DNA of 64,000 bases, taken from assembly GCA_011317545.1 (NCBI GenBank), contig WUJK01000004.1, positions 186,001 to 250,000 on the forward strand, given 5' to 3'. The notes under the pieces were generated by a model. The model saw nothing but the letters and a program-made list of their open reading frames with translations, had not been told where the DNA came from and searched no databases. The stretch's first letter is position 1, and each line of letters begins with the position of its first letter. The DNA is from Coniella vitis. Taxonomy: Eukaryota > Ascomycota > Sordariomycetes > Diaporthales > Schizoparmaceae. Positions 1 to 12,987 of the stretch are shown piece by piece. The position numbers were made by a program, and so were the translations under genes.

Positions 1-124
1 TTGCGATCGAGCAAGAGAAAAGACCACTTGACGATCCTCCCTTCCACTCTGAAACAGACCCTCATTTCGCTACCCTCGACGACACTCACGCTGCATGTCT
101 TGCTAGACACCGACGCCCGTCGCC

Positions 125-3100
125 ATGTTCTCCCGCATAAAAGGCGCCATCGATCGTACAATTGCCGAGGAACAGGCTCGCCAGAAGGCCTTTGCCGACC
201 AGAGCCAGGCCGGCCATACCAGACAGTCGAGTTCTGTCTCGCGAAGCAACAGTGGTGCTTCGGCGGCCAGCAAGAAGCCGAGACCGCGCAAGGCCGCCCA
301 AGATGCTTCCCCCAAGGATGCCGAGTCGGCCGCTGCCAACCCAGACCCGGCCGTCTTCGAGGCGGCATTCACAATAGACGACGAAGAGCCAAGTCGCGTC
401 GCAACGCCTGTTCCTTCTACAGACCCGCAAGCCTCGCAAGATGGAGAGGATCCAACCAGTACCTCTGCCGAGGCTACCGAGGGCGAAAAGGATGATAGTG
501 GTAATGACAAGGGCAAGGAGAAAGAAAAGAGCGACTCTGGCCCCGGGGGCGCGGGCAAGGTCCCAGAGAAGGGTAACGCCACCAGCGAGAAGCGCGCAGG
601 CACATCCGACCTCCCGGCCGATGTACGCGCCAAATTGCGCAAGCTTGAAAAATTGGAAGGGGCATATCCAGGTGAGTCTAGTTTTTGCCCTCAATGTCTG
701 AGACACGACACACGGCCTGCTAACATTCTTCACTTTTTTTTCCCCCCTCCCTCAGAACTACTCCGGTCCTACCGCATTGCCCACGGTCGCGCCACCTCGA
801 TCGAGCCCTTCGAACGAGCCCTCCGCGAGAACACGCCCTTGACCTCCATCAAGGATCCGGATGCCCTTGTCGAGTACCTCACCCAACTCAACCTGAAAGG
901 GGATATGGTCATGGAGGAATTCAAGCGCGTGTCAGCTGAGAAGGACGAGCTCAAGAAGAAGTATGATGCTGCTGATCTGGAAATTACCGAGCTCAAGGAA
1001 AAGGTTGCCGCGCTCGAGGCTGCTGGCGCTGCACGGGAGGCTTCTGGAACCGAAAAGACAGATGCGGGCGCTAACGGGGAGAGCAAGGAGGAGGCCACAG
1101 CTCAGCAGACCTCACCGTCACCCTCTGGCGTCAAGTCGCCTGTGCAGTCAGTGATGGGACTCTTCTCGCCCAAGCAAAAACCCGCGGAAGAGAGTGAGAA
1201 GCAAGACGGTGGGGGCGAGGACTTCTTCTCCTACGACACCGAAATCCCGAACCTTCAGGCTGAGATTCAGTCCAAGAACGAGGAGATCGAAAAGCTCAAG
1301 TCCGAGGTCAGCACGCTCCGCGATGATCTGACGACGGCCAAGGAGAACAGCGCAAGCCTGGTTGGGAACTTGGAGAAGGTATCCAAGGAGCTCAGTGAGT
1401 CGCGCGACGACAAGGCTGTCAAGGAGTCCCTCGAGTCGCAAGTCGACGCCAGGAACATCGAGATCAAGACCCTAACTGAACGCCTTGAAACTGCCGAGAC
1501 TGAATTAAAGAACTTGCAATCCGAGCTTGAAAAGGAGAAGGCCGCGACGGCCGCCGCCATCAAAGACAAAGAGGAGAGGCTGGTCGAAACGAGTTCGTTG
1601 CAATTGGAGCTGGAGACAGGGCTGAAGAAGGTTACCGAGGCTAAGGCTGCGCTTGACACCCGCATCGTCGATCTGACGACCGAGATCAAAACGCTGAGAC
1701 AATCCAAGGTGGACAATGAAAAGAAGATTGCGGAGCTCAACAAGCAGTTGCAGACTGCGCCTCCCACCCCGGCGAACTCGGAACCACCAGAGACGCCCTC
1801 TGCTGCATCTGCCCAAACTTCTTCATCCAGCAAAAAGAAGAACAAGAAAAAGAAGAAGGGCGGCGCTGGAGCAGCGACTGCCTCAACTGAAACGCCGGTT
1901 GCTGACGAAACGCCATCGACACCGGCACCAGGCACGGAATCTCCTGCCTCGAGTGCAACAATAGCAGAGTTGGAAGCTGAGATTGCTACGCTCAAGCAAG
2001 ATGTGACCACCAAGGACGGTCAGATTGAAAGGCTCACCAAGCAGCGCAAGACCGAGGAGGATCTACGAGAAGAGATCGACTCGCTCCGCGAGAACCTTTT
2101 GGACATTGGCTCCGAGCACGTCGAGGCCAAGGACAAGATCAAGACGCTTGAAGCCGAGAAAAGGCAGTTGCAGGAGCGCATTGATGAGCTGGAGAAGGAG
2201 TTGCAGACATCATCTACGCAGGCAGAAACCAACGGCAAGTTGCAGGGTGACTTTGACTCGTTGAAACGCGAGTTTGACGATCTCAAGACAAGGTCGACTA
2301 CCCTGCAGTCGGATCTTGGAGCCGCGCAGCAGCTGGCTCAGACTCGGTACAAGGACTTGGTGGAATTGCGCGAGGTGCTGCAAAAGGCTCAGCCAGAGCT
2401 CAAGAGTCTGCGACAAGAGGCGGCTGCCCTCAAGTCCACCCGAGAGGAGCTCACGGCGAAGGCGGCCGAACTCAAGACGTTGGAGAAGCGTGAGAAGGAG
2501 CTCAAGACGGAGGTGGCACGCGCACAGCGTCTTGCTACCGATCGTGAGACCGAGATCAAAACGCTGCGCGAGAAGCTTACTACGGAGACCAACAGCCGCC
2601 TCCGCCTCGAAGATGCACAGCGCGTCTCGGGCCGCGACCTGCGGCGAGCAGAGAGCGAAAAGATTGAGCTGAGCGCCAAGGAAGAAAAGGCCACCCGCGA
2701 GCTGCAGCGTCTGCAAGAGGAGATGGCCAAACTGCGGCCGCGTGTGAAGGAGCTCGAGGACGAAGCTGCAAAGCTACGCAAGTCATCAGAGATCCTCCGG
2801 GAAGATGCAGAGCTCAAGACATCGCAGTACACTAATGCTCAGAATCTTCTCGGCAGCATGCGTGACCAGACACATGAGTTGAGCGTCCAGCTCAAGGAGT
2901 CGCAGTCTCAGGCCGAGTCTCTGGAGGAGGAGATCACAGAATGCCGCCGACTGTTGAGCGAGCGCACCCGCGAGGCAGAGACGATGCGTCGTCTGCTTGC
3001 CGAGGCAGACGAGCGGGCCAACTCCAAGTCGCGCGAGATGCAGGACCGGCTCGAGGAGGCCGAAAAGGAGCGCGACCGCTCCGAGCACGAAATGCTCACC

Positions 3101-3936
3101 TCATCGCGGCGACAGAACCGCCAGCTCGAGGAGCTCAAGCAGCGTATTCGCGAGCTCGAGCGCGACAGCAAGACGCTCGCAGAGGAGAAGGATGAGCTGG
3201 AGCACAAGGAGCGTGAATGGCGACGCCGGCGGGAGGAGCTCGAGGCTGTTGAGAGCAAGGCCGATGCCGAGGTTGCCGAGATGCGTGCCACGGTGACGAA
3301 TCTGCGCGCAACTCTGGATGCCTCAGAGAAGCAGGTCCGAGATGCTGAAAAAGCGCGCAATGACCTACGACGATCCCTCGACGAGTACCGCATCCGCTGC
3401 GACAAGCTTACCAAGGAGCTCAAGACGGTACAGGCGAAGCTCAGCGCCACAGGCATCAGTAGCCCGCCGACGGGGCGCAGTTCGATAGACTCGAATCGGT
3501 CAAGCAGTGTGGTAGTCGTTGGAGGAAGTGGCGGCGCCAATAGTCCTGTGCCGGATACAATGTACCTCAAGACCATCTTGCTGCAGTTTTTGGAGCAAAA
3601 GGACAATCGGCTGCGCTCGCAGCTGGTGCCTGTCCTGGGCAAGCTCTTGAGGTTTGACAAGTGAGTATACACTTTTTGGATCTCTATTTCGTTCCGTCAT
3701 GCGCAGGTGTCCCTTTGCCTTGACGAGTCTCGGATTCACCAGCTGGGAAGAGTGTGGCCAAAGGACATAACCCGACAAGCGTTGGGTTTTGCGCTCCAAC
3801 GTGCTTCCAAAGCCGAAAAGCACTGCTAATGCTCGACTGGGCAATATTCCAGTAAAACACATGCTAACATTCGAGCTATCACAGGGCCGACGAACAGAAA
3901 TGGATGGCAGCTGTTCAGCAAATTGGAGCTCGATAG
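125..3936 (+). CDS. GRIP-domain golgin (Imh1-like coiled-coil Golgi tether)
   Basis: Exons 125-671, 756-3660 and 3885-3936 encode 1167 residues. The 84-nt first intron is a multiple of three and reads through, so a naive ORF hides it; splicing restores a block (SIEPFERALRENTPL region) that is conserved in fungal golgins. A short amphipathic N-terminus (MFSRIKGAIDRTI) is followed by an acidic, Ser/Glu-rich stretch, very long coiled coils from about residue 220 to 1070, and a Lys-rich insert near residue 570. The C-terminus is a GRIP domain starting at Tyr1119 (YLKTILLQFLE), completed by the tiny last exon (ADEQKWMAAVQQIGAR). By family knowledge, GRIP domains bind Arl1-GTP on the trans-Golgi and the coiled coil tethers endosome-derived vesicles. 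The ATG at 125 is the first in frame and sits in CGCCATG context. Family assignment is firm; orthology to yeast IMH1 is inference. Confidence 0.93.
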
Positions 3937-5779
3937 TTGGTTGGACAAGTCGACTCACAATCGATATCAACGTTACAACAACAGGATTTGGAATCTACCG
4001 TGACTTCCGCTTGCCTCCCATTTCATGCCGGTGCTTCCCACCATTTTTCACGGGGATATCTCATCGTAGACGCTGCTGTTCACGTACACACAAGGCACTA
4101 ATCGCTTTCTAGGGGCTGCTTGTCGGGGAAGCGATCCGACATCAACAAGGGGTAGCCTCGGCTGAACCAATGGCTAGCATTCCACGTGAAGCTTCTCACC
4201 ACGTCTCGTTTCTCTTGTTTCCCTCGCCACGTTGGGTCCTTGGTATTCACCCCAAGGTTCAGCTAATCTAGCACAGGTTATGTCCCAGTTCCGCCGGACC
4301 AGGGACTGCTAAGCGAACTGTCTGCATGCTCCAATGGTGACCGGCCTCCATATCTCTTTTTCTTCTTCGTTAATTAGACCATAATTGCTTTTGCGCCTGT
4401 GTTGACGCCGTGAATGGGTGGAACGTCGCTCCACAGGCCTGTGGCAAGGTGGAAATCATGGAAAGATCCGAACTCGTCTTCCCAAAGCAGGCCTCTCGAC
4501 TCAGTCAGCCATCCAGGGGGACCTAGGGCGGGCGGCGTGCGCATGCTCAACAACGGAGTACAAGACGCCGCTGTGGTTATTTCCTGGTGGGATCGTCAGA
4601 CTTTGCCTCCCAGATGTTTGCTGCCATCACACTGCTTAAGCCGCAGTTCGTGGTTGCCGTCTACGTCCTGTGGTGTATGCGTATCGGCAGTGTGCTATTG
4701 TTGATCTACTCCCTTTTGCAAAGAATGGGTGCTGCAACAGGCGATGGTTCCACTGCCCATCTCAGCTTCTCGATCGGAACACCTGTGATCCGGATATCCG
4801 CGGGCCAGCAGTCACCAGCAATAGAGTATCTAGGTTGTACGCGAAGATGGGACCGACAATATGTTGTGAGGGGATAAGCGCACCAACGTCCAGTCACACC
4901 TCATATAATCCGTCGTGACGCCAGTGTAATGCATTCAACAACCATTGGAGGCAGGCCCTTTTTCAGCCAGAACCGCCCACACTGGTTGATAAAGCTTCAG
5001 CCTCAACGAAAGCAAGCAACCTGCGCCGATGGGTCAAGCCAACAGCCCTGCAGCCTGCTTCAACTAAGACTACCTCTCTTTTAAAAGAAGAGAAAAACAT
5101 TCGGCAACCACCACGCCTCCGAAGCCATCCCAGGCGCTCTCTAGCCTACCTCAGAAGCATCCATACGGGCTTTTCTTTTGCAGAGCACCTTGAACGGGAC
5201 ATCATTCATATCTCAAGCTGCGAACTAAACGCTTCATTTTATTTTTTTCTTGATCACAGGTTTCATGCGCCATTTCTCGTCACGTGTCGGCTTGACCAAG
5301 TGGGCAACAGAGAGGCATCCTGATATACGCTGTGAGCATGGCCCATTCCCTTGATTGAGTTGCTGCGATACTTTTCTCTGTATACTGACTTGGATAGTGG
5401 ACGCACCATTCCTCGACCAGCTGGAGGAAATCAGTCAAGCGCTCGCAAAGGCGGCGATCAGGAACGAAGGTGCCATTCGCTCTGAGCGCGCTGCTCTGGC
5501 TACGAGAATCATGACCCATGGGTTGTAGACGGGTTGTTTCTGATCTCCGTCCTTTCAAGCTGTCAAGATGAATCCTTTTGATGTAACCCGTGAACTTCGG
5601 ACGAGTCGTTCTTTATATATATACACATACTCTACCAGTGTTTTCTTTTATTCTTGTGCTCACGCAAAGCAGGTCAGGGACAAGTGGACGAATCGCAGTA
5701 CTTGAGCAATCATCTTTCCATTTGAATTGTATCAACGCTCGCTAATATCAACACCGCCTTTCTTCCATTGACATCCCAT
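3937..5779. other. Intergenic, no supportable gene
   Basis: This gap lies between the golgin 3' end and the SDR 3' end (tail to tail). The short ORFs here lack good starts, domain signatures and plausible splice partners. It holds a T-rich stretch near 5230 and a TATATATA run near 5615. I see no tRNA. Confidence 0.6.
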
Positions 5780-6883
5780 TCAAGCACTCTTGCTCACCTC
5801 GCCCCACGTCTTGCCCTGCTCCAGAGCAACCAGGCTCAGCGCCGTGTCGCGAATCGACTCGTGCAAGCTGCGGAACGACATGCCCAGCGCCTGCGCCGAC
5901 TTAGAGTTATCCAGCTTGTAGAAGTCGCCCTTGGGCGTCGCCTCGGGGTCCGGGATCTTGTCCCTGCGGTCGGGCAGCACCTCGCGCAGCACCTTACACA
6001 CGTCGCGGTACTCAAAGTTGCCCGAGGTGATAAAGTAGCGGCCGGGCTCGGCGCGCTCGTAGGCGCGCAGGTGCGCCTCGGCGACGTCGCGCACGTCCGC
6101 AAAGGCAGGGAAGCCCGTGTCGCCGGGCGCCGCGGTGGTGCTGCCGTCCATGAAGCGGTAGATGTCGGCGACGCTGGTGTTGAGCTTGCGGATGTCGGCG
6201 TCGTGCGCGACGGGCCCGTAGATCATGGGCGGGCAGATGGTGGCGACGGTGAAGCGCGGCTTCTTGTCGCGGACAAAGTCCCACGCGGCCTTTTCGGCAA
6301 ACACCTTGCTGGCGCAGTACGCCACGGCGCCGTTGTCGGTGCGCACGGCCGTCTCCCAGCTCGTCGGGTTCCAGTCGTCCTCGGTGTACGTGTACCCCGG
6401 GCGGGCGCCCTGTGCCGGGTCGACGATGGAGGCGAAGGAGGACGTGATGACGATGCGCGCCACCTGCGGCGCAAAGGCGGCGAGGGCTTCGAGGATGCGG
6501 TTGGTGCCCTTGACGGCCGGGTCGAGCAGGTCGCGCTCGTTGTTCTCGACCTGCATGACAAACGGTGAGGCGCAGTGGACGACGCCCGCGACGCCCTCGA
6601 CGGCGCGGTCGAACGCGCCTGCCACGGTCGTGTCGGGCACGATGACGGTGGTGAGCGTGCCGCTGGCGACGGCCGAGGAAAAGACCTTGTGGACTTTGTG
6701 GGCCGACGACTCGTTGCGCACCTGGCCGCGGACGCGGTAGCCTTTTGCGAGGAAGACCTGGATCACGTGCGTGCCGACGTACGAGGTGGCGCCGGTCACG
6801 AGGATGATTTGCTTGTTGGTGCCGTTGGCGTGGTGGGACAGCTTGTCCTCGACCTTTTGGATTCCTGCCTTGACTGTGTCCAT
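5780..6883 (-). CDS. Extended SDR, GRE2-like NADPH-dependent aldehyde/ketone reductase
   Basis: Single exon, 367 residues. A Rossmann fold begins at residue 26 with the glycine motif TGATSYVG (30-37). Ser148/Ser149 and the Tyr189-x3-Lys193 pair form the SDR catalytic set, and NADPH preference is suggested by Arg50/Arg52 after beta-2. This is the dihydroflavonol-4-reductase/methylglyoxal reductase (Gre2) branch of extended SDRs: cytosolic, reducing aldehydes or ketones of unknown identity. The frame stays open 48 codons upstream, but that part looks like a leader, and the ATG at 6883 directly precedes the conserved N-terminus. It lies 1.3 kb downstream of carX on the same strand; no carotenoid role is implied. 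Exact substrate is unknown. Confidence 0.9.
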   Translation of the reverse strand: MDTVKAGIQKVEDKLSHHANGTNKQIILVTGATSYVGTHVIQVFLAKGYRVRGQVRNESSAHKVHKVFSSAVASGTLTTVIVPDTTVAGAFDRAVEGVAGVVHCASPFVMQVENNERDLLDPAVKGTNRILEALAAFAPQVARIVITSSFASIVDPAQGARPGYTYTEDDWNPTSWETAVRTDNGAVAYCASKVFAEKAAWDFVRDKKPRFTVATICPPMIYGPVAHDADIRKLNTSVADIYRFMDGSTTAAPGDTGFPAFADVRDVAEAHLRAYERAEPGRYFITSGNFEYRDVCKVLREVLPDRRDKIPDPEATPKGDFYKLDNSKSAQALGMSFRSLHESIRDTALSLVALEQGKTWGEVSKSA

Positions 6884-8225
6884 CTTGGGGATTGTGTTGT
6901 GTGTGCTGGCGGTGATGGATTCTTGTGTGGCTCTGTCGCTCGACCTGGTGATTATGTCTTTCGTAAAAGAGTTGCAAGTCGTCTGTCTCTGGGGGTATCG
7001 TGTGGCGTCTGTGACAAGCAAAAGCAAAATAGTCTATCGTCTAATTCTATAGTCTTGATACTCTTCTCGGGTCTTTCGCAAGGGGAAACACAAAGAGCGA
7101 GCGAGCGAGCCGACAGTGCTACTTATACACCACACTCAACCCGGCCAGGCCAGGCCAGGCCGAAGCCTGCTCAACACCGAGCGCGAACTCGTCAAACCAA
7201 GAAAGGGTCTTCATTCTCCATTCTCCTTTAGTCTGGGGGGGCCCACGGCGAGAACTCGGAATGACATCGGCGCAACGTCAATTGTGGGCCAGAGCAAACA
7301 GCATCGCGATCAGAAAAAGACGGACGCTAGGAGTCCGTGTTTGGGAGACGAGTTGACAAGGCGTCGAGGGGAGTCTCTTCTTGCCCGCTTTCCTGGCGTC
7401 ATCCCCGATCAGAATGCGCTTACATGGAACAGGTATGCAAAGCCTATGTCCGATGGCAGCCAAGGGAAACTTGGCTCGTGATTATCAAGAAGCTGCGTTG
7501 CGCCTGGTTGGGAGGAAGAAAGTGGCCCTCGAAACGTGTTGCCGGGTCAAAGTTGGCCACACAGGGTCTGATAAGAGAGGCCCATTAATAATCTCTGTAC
7601 ATGGTGCAGCGATAATCAGCCCAAATAATGCTGGATACTGGATACTATCTCGCGGCTCGGGATAAAAAGGTTCCCACCGAATAAGCTTGCCACGGCCGGG
7701 AACTGGCTGCGCAGAATAGTATGGCCGCTGCTTGATGAAGCCCCTTATAAAGCAAGGGGGACCCATGACGGGAATTTCTGACATCACTGGCGCGTCTTTG
7801 TGTTATTGAAAATTTTGGCGGCGGCGGCGGATACATTTGCCTGCTGATGTACTATTTGCCTTGGATGTTCATCCGGGGCGTTCGACTCGGCGTTTTGGCT
7901 GGTTTGAAATACTACTTGTATACTGATATACAGTCCCTGATTGGAGGGTCAGCCTCGTCTACTACTATTATCTTGTATGGGATGTATGCAGGAAAGCTGA
8001 CGGTATTGGCCGTTTGTTGTTGATCATGGTTGCTCGGCCTGAAAGCGAACGCAACGGCAACAACTAACCCACCAATCCAGTTCTCTTCCCAATGGGTAAT
8101 CATCAGATATTGAGTGCATTTCAACATCTACAACTTCCTACGTAGGAACAGTTTAGAGCGTGCCAAGTGGCAAAAGGGCCGCTGGGCATGCTTTCGATCC
8201 GAAGCCATCACGGCGACTCGCCCCA
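6884..8225. other. Intergenic, upstream region of the SDR gene
   Basis: About 1.3 kb between the start of the SDR and the end of carX, both on the minus strand. It contains a GCGAGC-type short repeat near 7100 and a GGCCAGGCCAGGCC run near 7142, which could be promoter or 5' leader sequence. I see no credible ORF or RNA gene. Confidence 0.6.
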
Positions 8226-10529
8226 TCAGCCAATCCACCGCTCCACCGCGTCTTGCAAATTCCGAGCCCACCATGCGCTCTGCGCCGAGGACGGCCTCGT
8301 CGGCAAGCCGTCCAGGCTCCTCACCCCGTTATACGGCCTCTGCTGGCGGATCTCGTCCTCGGAGAACCACGCGCCGTGCAAGCCATACGGCACCCGCTGC
8401 GGCAGCCGCACCCGCGCCACCACATCGCGCATCGTCCGCGCATCAATCACCCACAGCTCACTGACGGCATCCTCGCGACACTCGCCCGCCCGCGGGCCCT
8501 GCGTCTCCAGCTGGCTCTCGTCAAACACATACGTCAGCAGCCACCCATCATCCTCGCTCTGCCGCTCGCGCTCTGTGCGCGGCACGAACCGCGCCTCCTG
8601 GGCATACCACCCCTCGGGCATCTTGAATAGCTTGATGGGATCATCATCGGTGTCTTTGTTCTCCTCCTTCGCCGCTGCCATCGCCATGATCTCAGCCACG
8701 GTGCGCGTGTCGACGCACCCCTTGACAGGCTGCGGCGGCTGGCGCATCCCGCGCGCAATCAGCGTCTGCACGTCCATCTTGGCCAGGTAGTCGATCTTGG
8801 CCGCCTTGCCGAGCGCCACCGTGTAGGAGCTCTCGCCCGTGGAGCACCCGTAGATGTACCGCGCGTCGCGCATCGAGTGCGTCGGGGACAGAGTCGGGAA
8901 CTCGAACGAGATGGCGGACAGCGCCCACTGGTATCGGATGGGGTTCCGCAACTCGTCTGACGGGGGAGAAGAGGAGGAAGAAGAACACGATGATGATGAT
9001 GATGTCGAGGAGGATGACGACAGCAGGGGAAAGTTGTAGTAGTACAGCCGGCATTGCTCCTCCTCGGCGTACTCGGGCGGCACGGGCTGGACGGCAGGCG
9101 TGGGCAGGTTCCCTGCGCTGAAGACGAGCGATGCCGACGTCAGACGGCACGCCAGGAGGTTGACGGAGGTCTGCTCGAGCTGCGCGCCGTTGGTGTCCGC
9201 CATCACACGCGTCGAGGTGTCCCAGCAGTTGGCTGTGTGGAAGATGACACAGGGCTGTGTCTCGAACCACTGGATGCGAGCTGGCTGGTAGCGCGGGAAG
9301 ACGCCGAAGCGCGCCACGCCGGCCGCGTCGTAGGACAGGACGGGCACGCCGCGCGCGAGGTTGGCCGGGTCGAGGGTCAGGGGCAGGTCGAGGATGACGG
9401 TGTGCTTGTGGGACACGCCAAAGTCGTGCATCATCTTGGGCGCCTTCATGCCTGGCACGGGCAGCGAGAAGCGTGCTGCTGCTGCTGCTGCTGCTGCTGC
9501 TGATGGTGGAGGTGAAAGAGAAGAAGAAGACGAAGGCGGTGTCTTGGCGGCTGCTTTCTGGGAGCCAGAGTGGCCCGAGGGTGGGACAATCGAGTAGTAG
9601 CAGAATGGCGGGAGAAACACGGCGTGGAAGGCAATCATCTCGTTGGTGACGGGGTCGACGCGAGGGTGCGCCGTTGTCCACTCCTTCATAAAGGACAAGA
9701 GGCCGTGCCCGCCAAAGCCGCTGTTGCTCTTCTTTGTGACTGCATCCACGGCTGGCTCGTTCTCTGCACGTCGCCCGTTGAACCAGCCCACTGTCTCGAG
9801 GCCGGGAAGCGCAAATCGCAGCGGCGGTCCGCTTTCACAAAGCGCCAGCGCTCTGCCATCGTGGAACACCACCGCCGTGTTGGCGACGCTGATCTTCCTG
9901 ATAGAGTAGACGGCGCTGGACAGATGCGACAGACACACGAGCAGAATGGTGCGGAGCACCGCCCAAACGATGGTCAAGAGGCCTCTCTCCGGGTTGACCA
10001 ACGTCGCGATGCTCGGCAACAACGGCCGTCGAAGGCCGCCACCAGCACGACCACCACCACAGGGTCGCAAGCCTTTGTCCCCTGGCGCAGAACACGAAGA
10101 GGCGCTCTGTTTGGCGTATGCATACACGTCCGTGACGAGGAACCGGTTCACGAACTCGGGCACAATCGCCATGCCCTTGTCGCCCGTCCGCCGAAACAGC
10201 ACGCCACTGAGCATGCCGTCGCCGTCGAACCAGTGCGCATCGCGACCAAGATCCCCATTGGTGACTGGGTTTCCTCCATTGCGCACATACTGGCCGCCGC
10301 CCAGATCGGGAGGAATGCTGCCTGTGTATGAGCACGGGGTCAGGGGTGTGTTCTTGTGGACAGGAGCAAAGTTTCCAGAGAGATACCTGTGAGTTTTCTG
10401 TCAGATTCTGCATCAAGTAAAGGGCTCCTCAAGCAAGGGATAGTCAGTTTGGCTCGCTTACGGGTGACGGCGGCTCATCTCGTGTGCATCGTTGCGAGCC
10501 AATGCCATCGTGCTTGGACTGGAGGCCAT
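8226..10529 (-). CDS. carX: CarX-type carotenoid cleavage dioxygenase (retinal-forming)
   Basis: Two exons (10529-10462, 10386-8226; intron 75 nt) give 742 residues. Splicing creates the family N-terminal signature HPYLSGNFAPV at residue 22. Carotenoid oxygenases hold Fe(II) with four histidines, and all four contexts are present: His263 (AHPRVDP), His343 (MHDFG), His406 (FHTANCWD) and His693 (GLHGAWF). The motifs RNGGNP and HWFDGDGM also match. The overall pattern resembles Fusarium CarX, which splits beta-carotene to retinal, rather than the stilbene-cleaving CAO-1 class. The protein is slightly longer than CarX because of low-complexity inserts: Ser/Pro/Ala-rich at about 305-328 (coded by a GCT/CTG run near 9475-9502) and a Ser run near residue 490. 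The adjacent divergent gene is an opsin, the expected user of retinal. Biochemical product is inferred from similarity. Confidence 0.9.
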
Positions 10530-12987
10530 GGAAATGCCAGATTAACGATTAGATGTAATATTCTTCCTAGATTCGAAACATAATGGATTGGCTGGAAAGA
10601 ACCAAGATGAAGTCGTGGTTTCGTTTCTCAGAGGCTGTCGCTGCGCATGTGCTACGACTCGGAGTCCTGGACCAAGATGAGGATAACAGCTGCCGGAAAT
10701 CGTAAAAGATATAAAAACGAGGGTATCGCAAGTTGGTGGCATGGAAGCTGCAAATATCACATGTACACGAATTGCACCGACAAGGGCCCGTGCAGCCGAA
10801 TAAATAATAAATACGGTGCATACCGTGGAACAAGAAATATCACCACAACTATGACCTCATCCACACGAACGGACGGCCGCGTATATCGCACTAACAGCCC
10901 TTGGGAACTCTTCCATGCATATACCATAGTAAGATACCCAGCCAAGGCCCGCTACGTGCGCAAAGCCAAATAATAGCGTGACCAGGAGGGTAAAAAAAGG
11001 TTCACAAGAGATGACTGCTGTCTTTTTGCGGAGCCAGATCTCATCTCACCATCTCATTTTCCTGCGCGGATGAAGTCGTGATGATGAAGCCAATCGCGCC
11101 CACTTTACCTCAGCCAGACAAGCAACGCGACAATCATGTCATCTGGGAGTAATGACAGAGCTATTATGCTCCACGAGTCCATTTCCTTTTTCAAGGCTCT
11201 TGTTATCTTTCCTTTCCTTTCCTTTCCTTTCCTGTAGCATGGCTGCAAACTGTGACAAATCCTGGCCCAGAGCCGCCCGTTTTTGATTTCTCTGCTCCAC
11301 ACACCATCGATGGCATCGACGCCCAGGCGCTGTCAAAGATCGCCACTACATAGGTAGTACTTGGTATGCAGTACTAAGTAAACCATGAAAGCAAGTCAAT
11401 GCATAAACACGCGGCCGCGTGGTCGTAGCCCAGGTGGAGCCGGCCCCTGGTAGAAGAGTCCACGCAGTTGCGGTCGAAACAAGCTTCTCTCGCTCCTTAT
11501 TATCCAGTGCGGGGCTGCTACTTTATGTGTTTTCATCGGCCGTTGGGGAGCTTGGTGCGACTGGCTCGCGGATCTGGAATGTGCATGCCAGATCTGACGT
11601 GTGCTTGTGTTGTGTTTCGGTGTCTGCTCACCGTTTTTGAATTTTCTTTTTTTTTTTGGCTTTTGTTAGCATCAAGCTTTTTCTCCGCGTGAGACAACAT
11701 AACGCCAATGACAGTTCCTGACGCCCGTCAGTCGGCGTGTATCAGCCGAGTCTTGCAAAAGTTTAGAATCGAAGCCAAGATTGGTATAAGACGTGCGTGC
11801 TTACAATTCCTCAGGCTCGATGGGCCAACCTTGCGACCAGACTGCCGTCTTTGCAGATAAGATGCCTCTACGATGTACACATGGCAAATGCAATTTCCCT
11901 AGACCGTTCTTCTCGTCTTCTGCTGTGTACAATAGGCAGTAACCAGTATCAACGCACAGACTGCTCGTCATGGTTGGTATATTTCACCCTTGCTGGTTTC
12001 CAGCCTGCCACTTACACAGGACGACCGGCCAGACCCGCGTCATAGACTTTTGATTCAAGCCTTTGGTTTCCTTTTCCAAATAGCAGCCACACCGCGGTGT
12101 CACATCGCCTAAGCTTTTCCGTCCCTGCTGGGCATCCCATGGCATCCCGTTCCAAGCATGCGGTGTTTTACATAGTAGCATAATCCACGGCAGAAGGTGG
12201 AGGTCCACGAATCACTGGTCCGACTGACCCACGGCAATCTGGACTTATACAGCAATGAATACCGGTAGCTGTCTACTATACATTGCAAAAGAATAATTCT
12301 TTGCGCGAACGGCGGTGTCAAGTCTGTATCTACCATATATGATATGTGTTGAAAGGCTCACGAAATGGCCGTCAAGCTGTATTCTCAAGAAGCTGTCCGG
12401 TGTGCCTGTTCAAGTTATGCCCATATCACGAGCTCCTCTCGGCTCCAGGCCGATCTTCAACCCAGGAACTAACACTTGCTGGCTTCACCACTCACGGCCG
12501 GCCATCGATACTCATGTAGTTGAACCGTTTCACGCCTAGCATGCGTCATAATCATAAAAGTGTGCACTAGGCTGGGGGCCGACCACCGTCCATGATATCG
12601 CTTGTTCGTCTGCTTCCCTGGCGATCTGCCCTGCCTGCGATGATTTCAATGTGACTCGTCCTTGCAGCAGAATCTATGCGTGTAAAGGCGAAGATAATCC
12701 TTTTGTCCAGGCAAAATGTCAGATCCTGTAATGATCTCATCATGTCCATTACGTAGTTTGTTCTCTCTCGACCTTTCGAAGCAAACGAGGCTCCTAATTT
12801 TACTATATCTGCTCCTGGCTTGGCGTGTTGTCTGCCCGTTCAGTGAGATTCGTTTCCATCACTCACGCTTCATTACCGGTTGCCAAGTTCATCCCATCGC
12901 CCATACAGTCGGGATTAGTAAAATCCTCGTCAGCAACCAACAACACACATTGCGCAGTCTCCAGCTCACCGAGAACCTTCACACGCC
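10530..12987. promoter_or_regulatory. Divergent carX-opsin intergenic region
   Basis: This 2.46-kb gap separates the start codons of carX and the opsin gene, so it must contain both promoters. Contents include a (CTTTC)n run at about 11209-11235, a CATCGATG palindrome at 11305-11312 followed by GCATCGAC, and a T11 tract near 11650. CarX and CarO genes are light-induced in Fusarium, so White-Collar-type GATC/CGAT elements may be expected, but I cannot assign any site with confidence. No coding ORF is convincing. Confidence 0.45.

Noticed and set aside
6012..6977. Alternative-frame minus-strand ORF (321 codons) over the SDR gene
   Set aside because: Arg/His-rich frame-shifted shadow; the other frame holds all SDR motifs.
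8692..9681. Alternative-frame ORF over carX
   Set aside because: Shadow in a different frame, rich in Arg and low-complexity runs.
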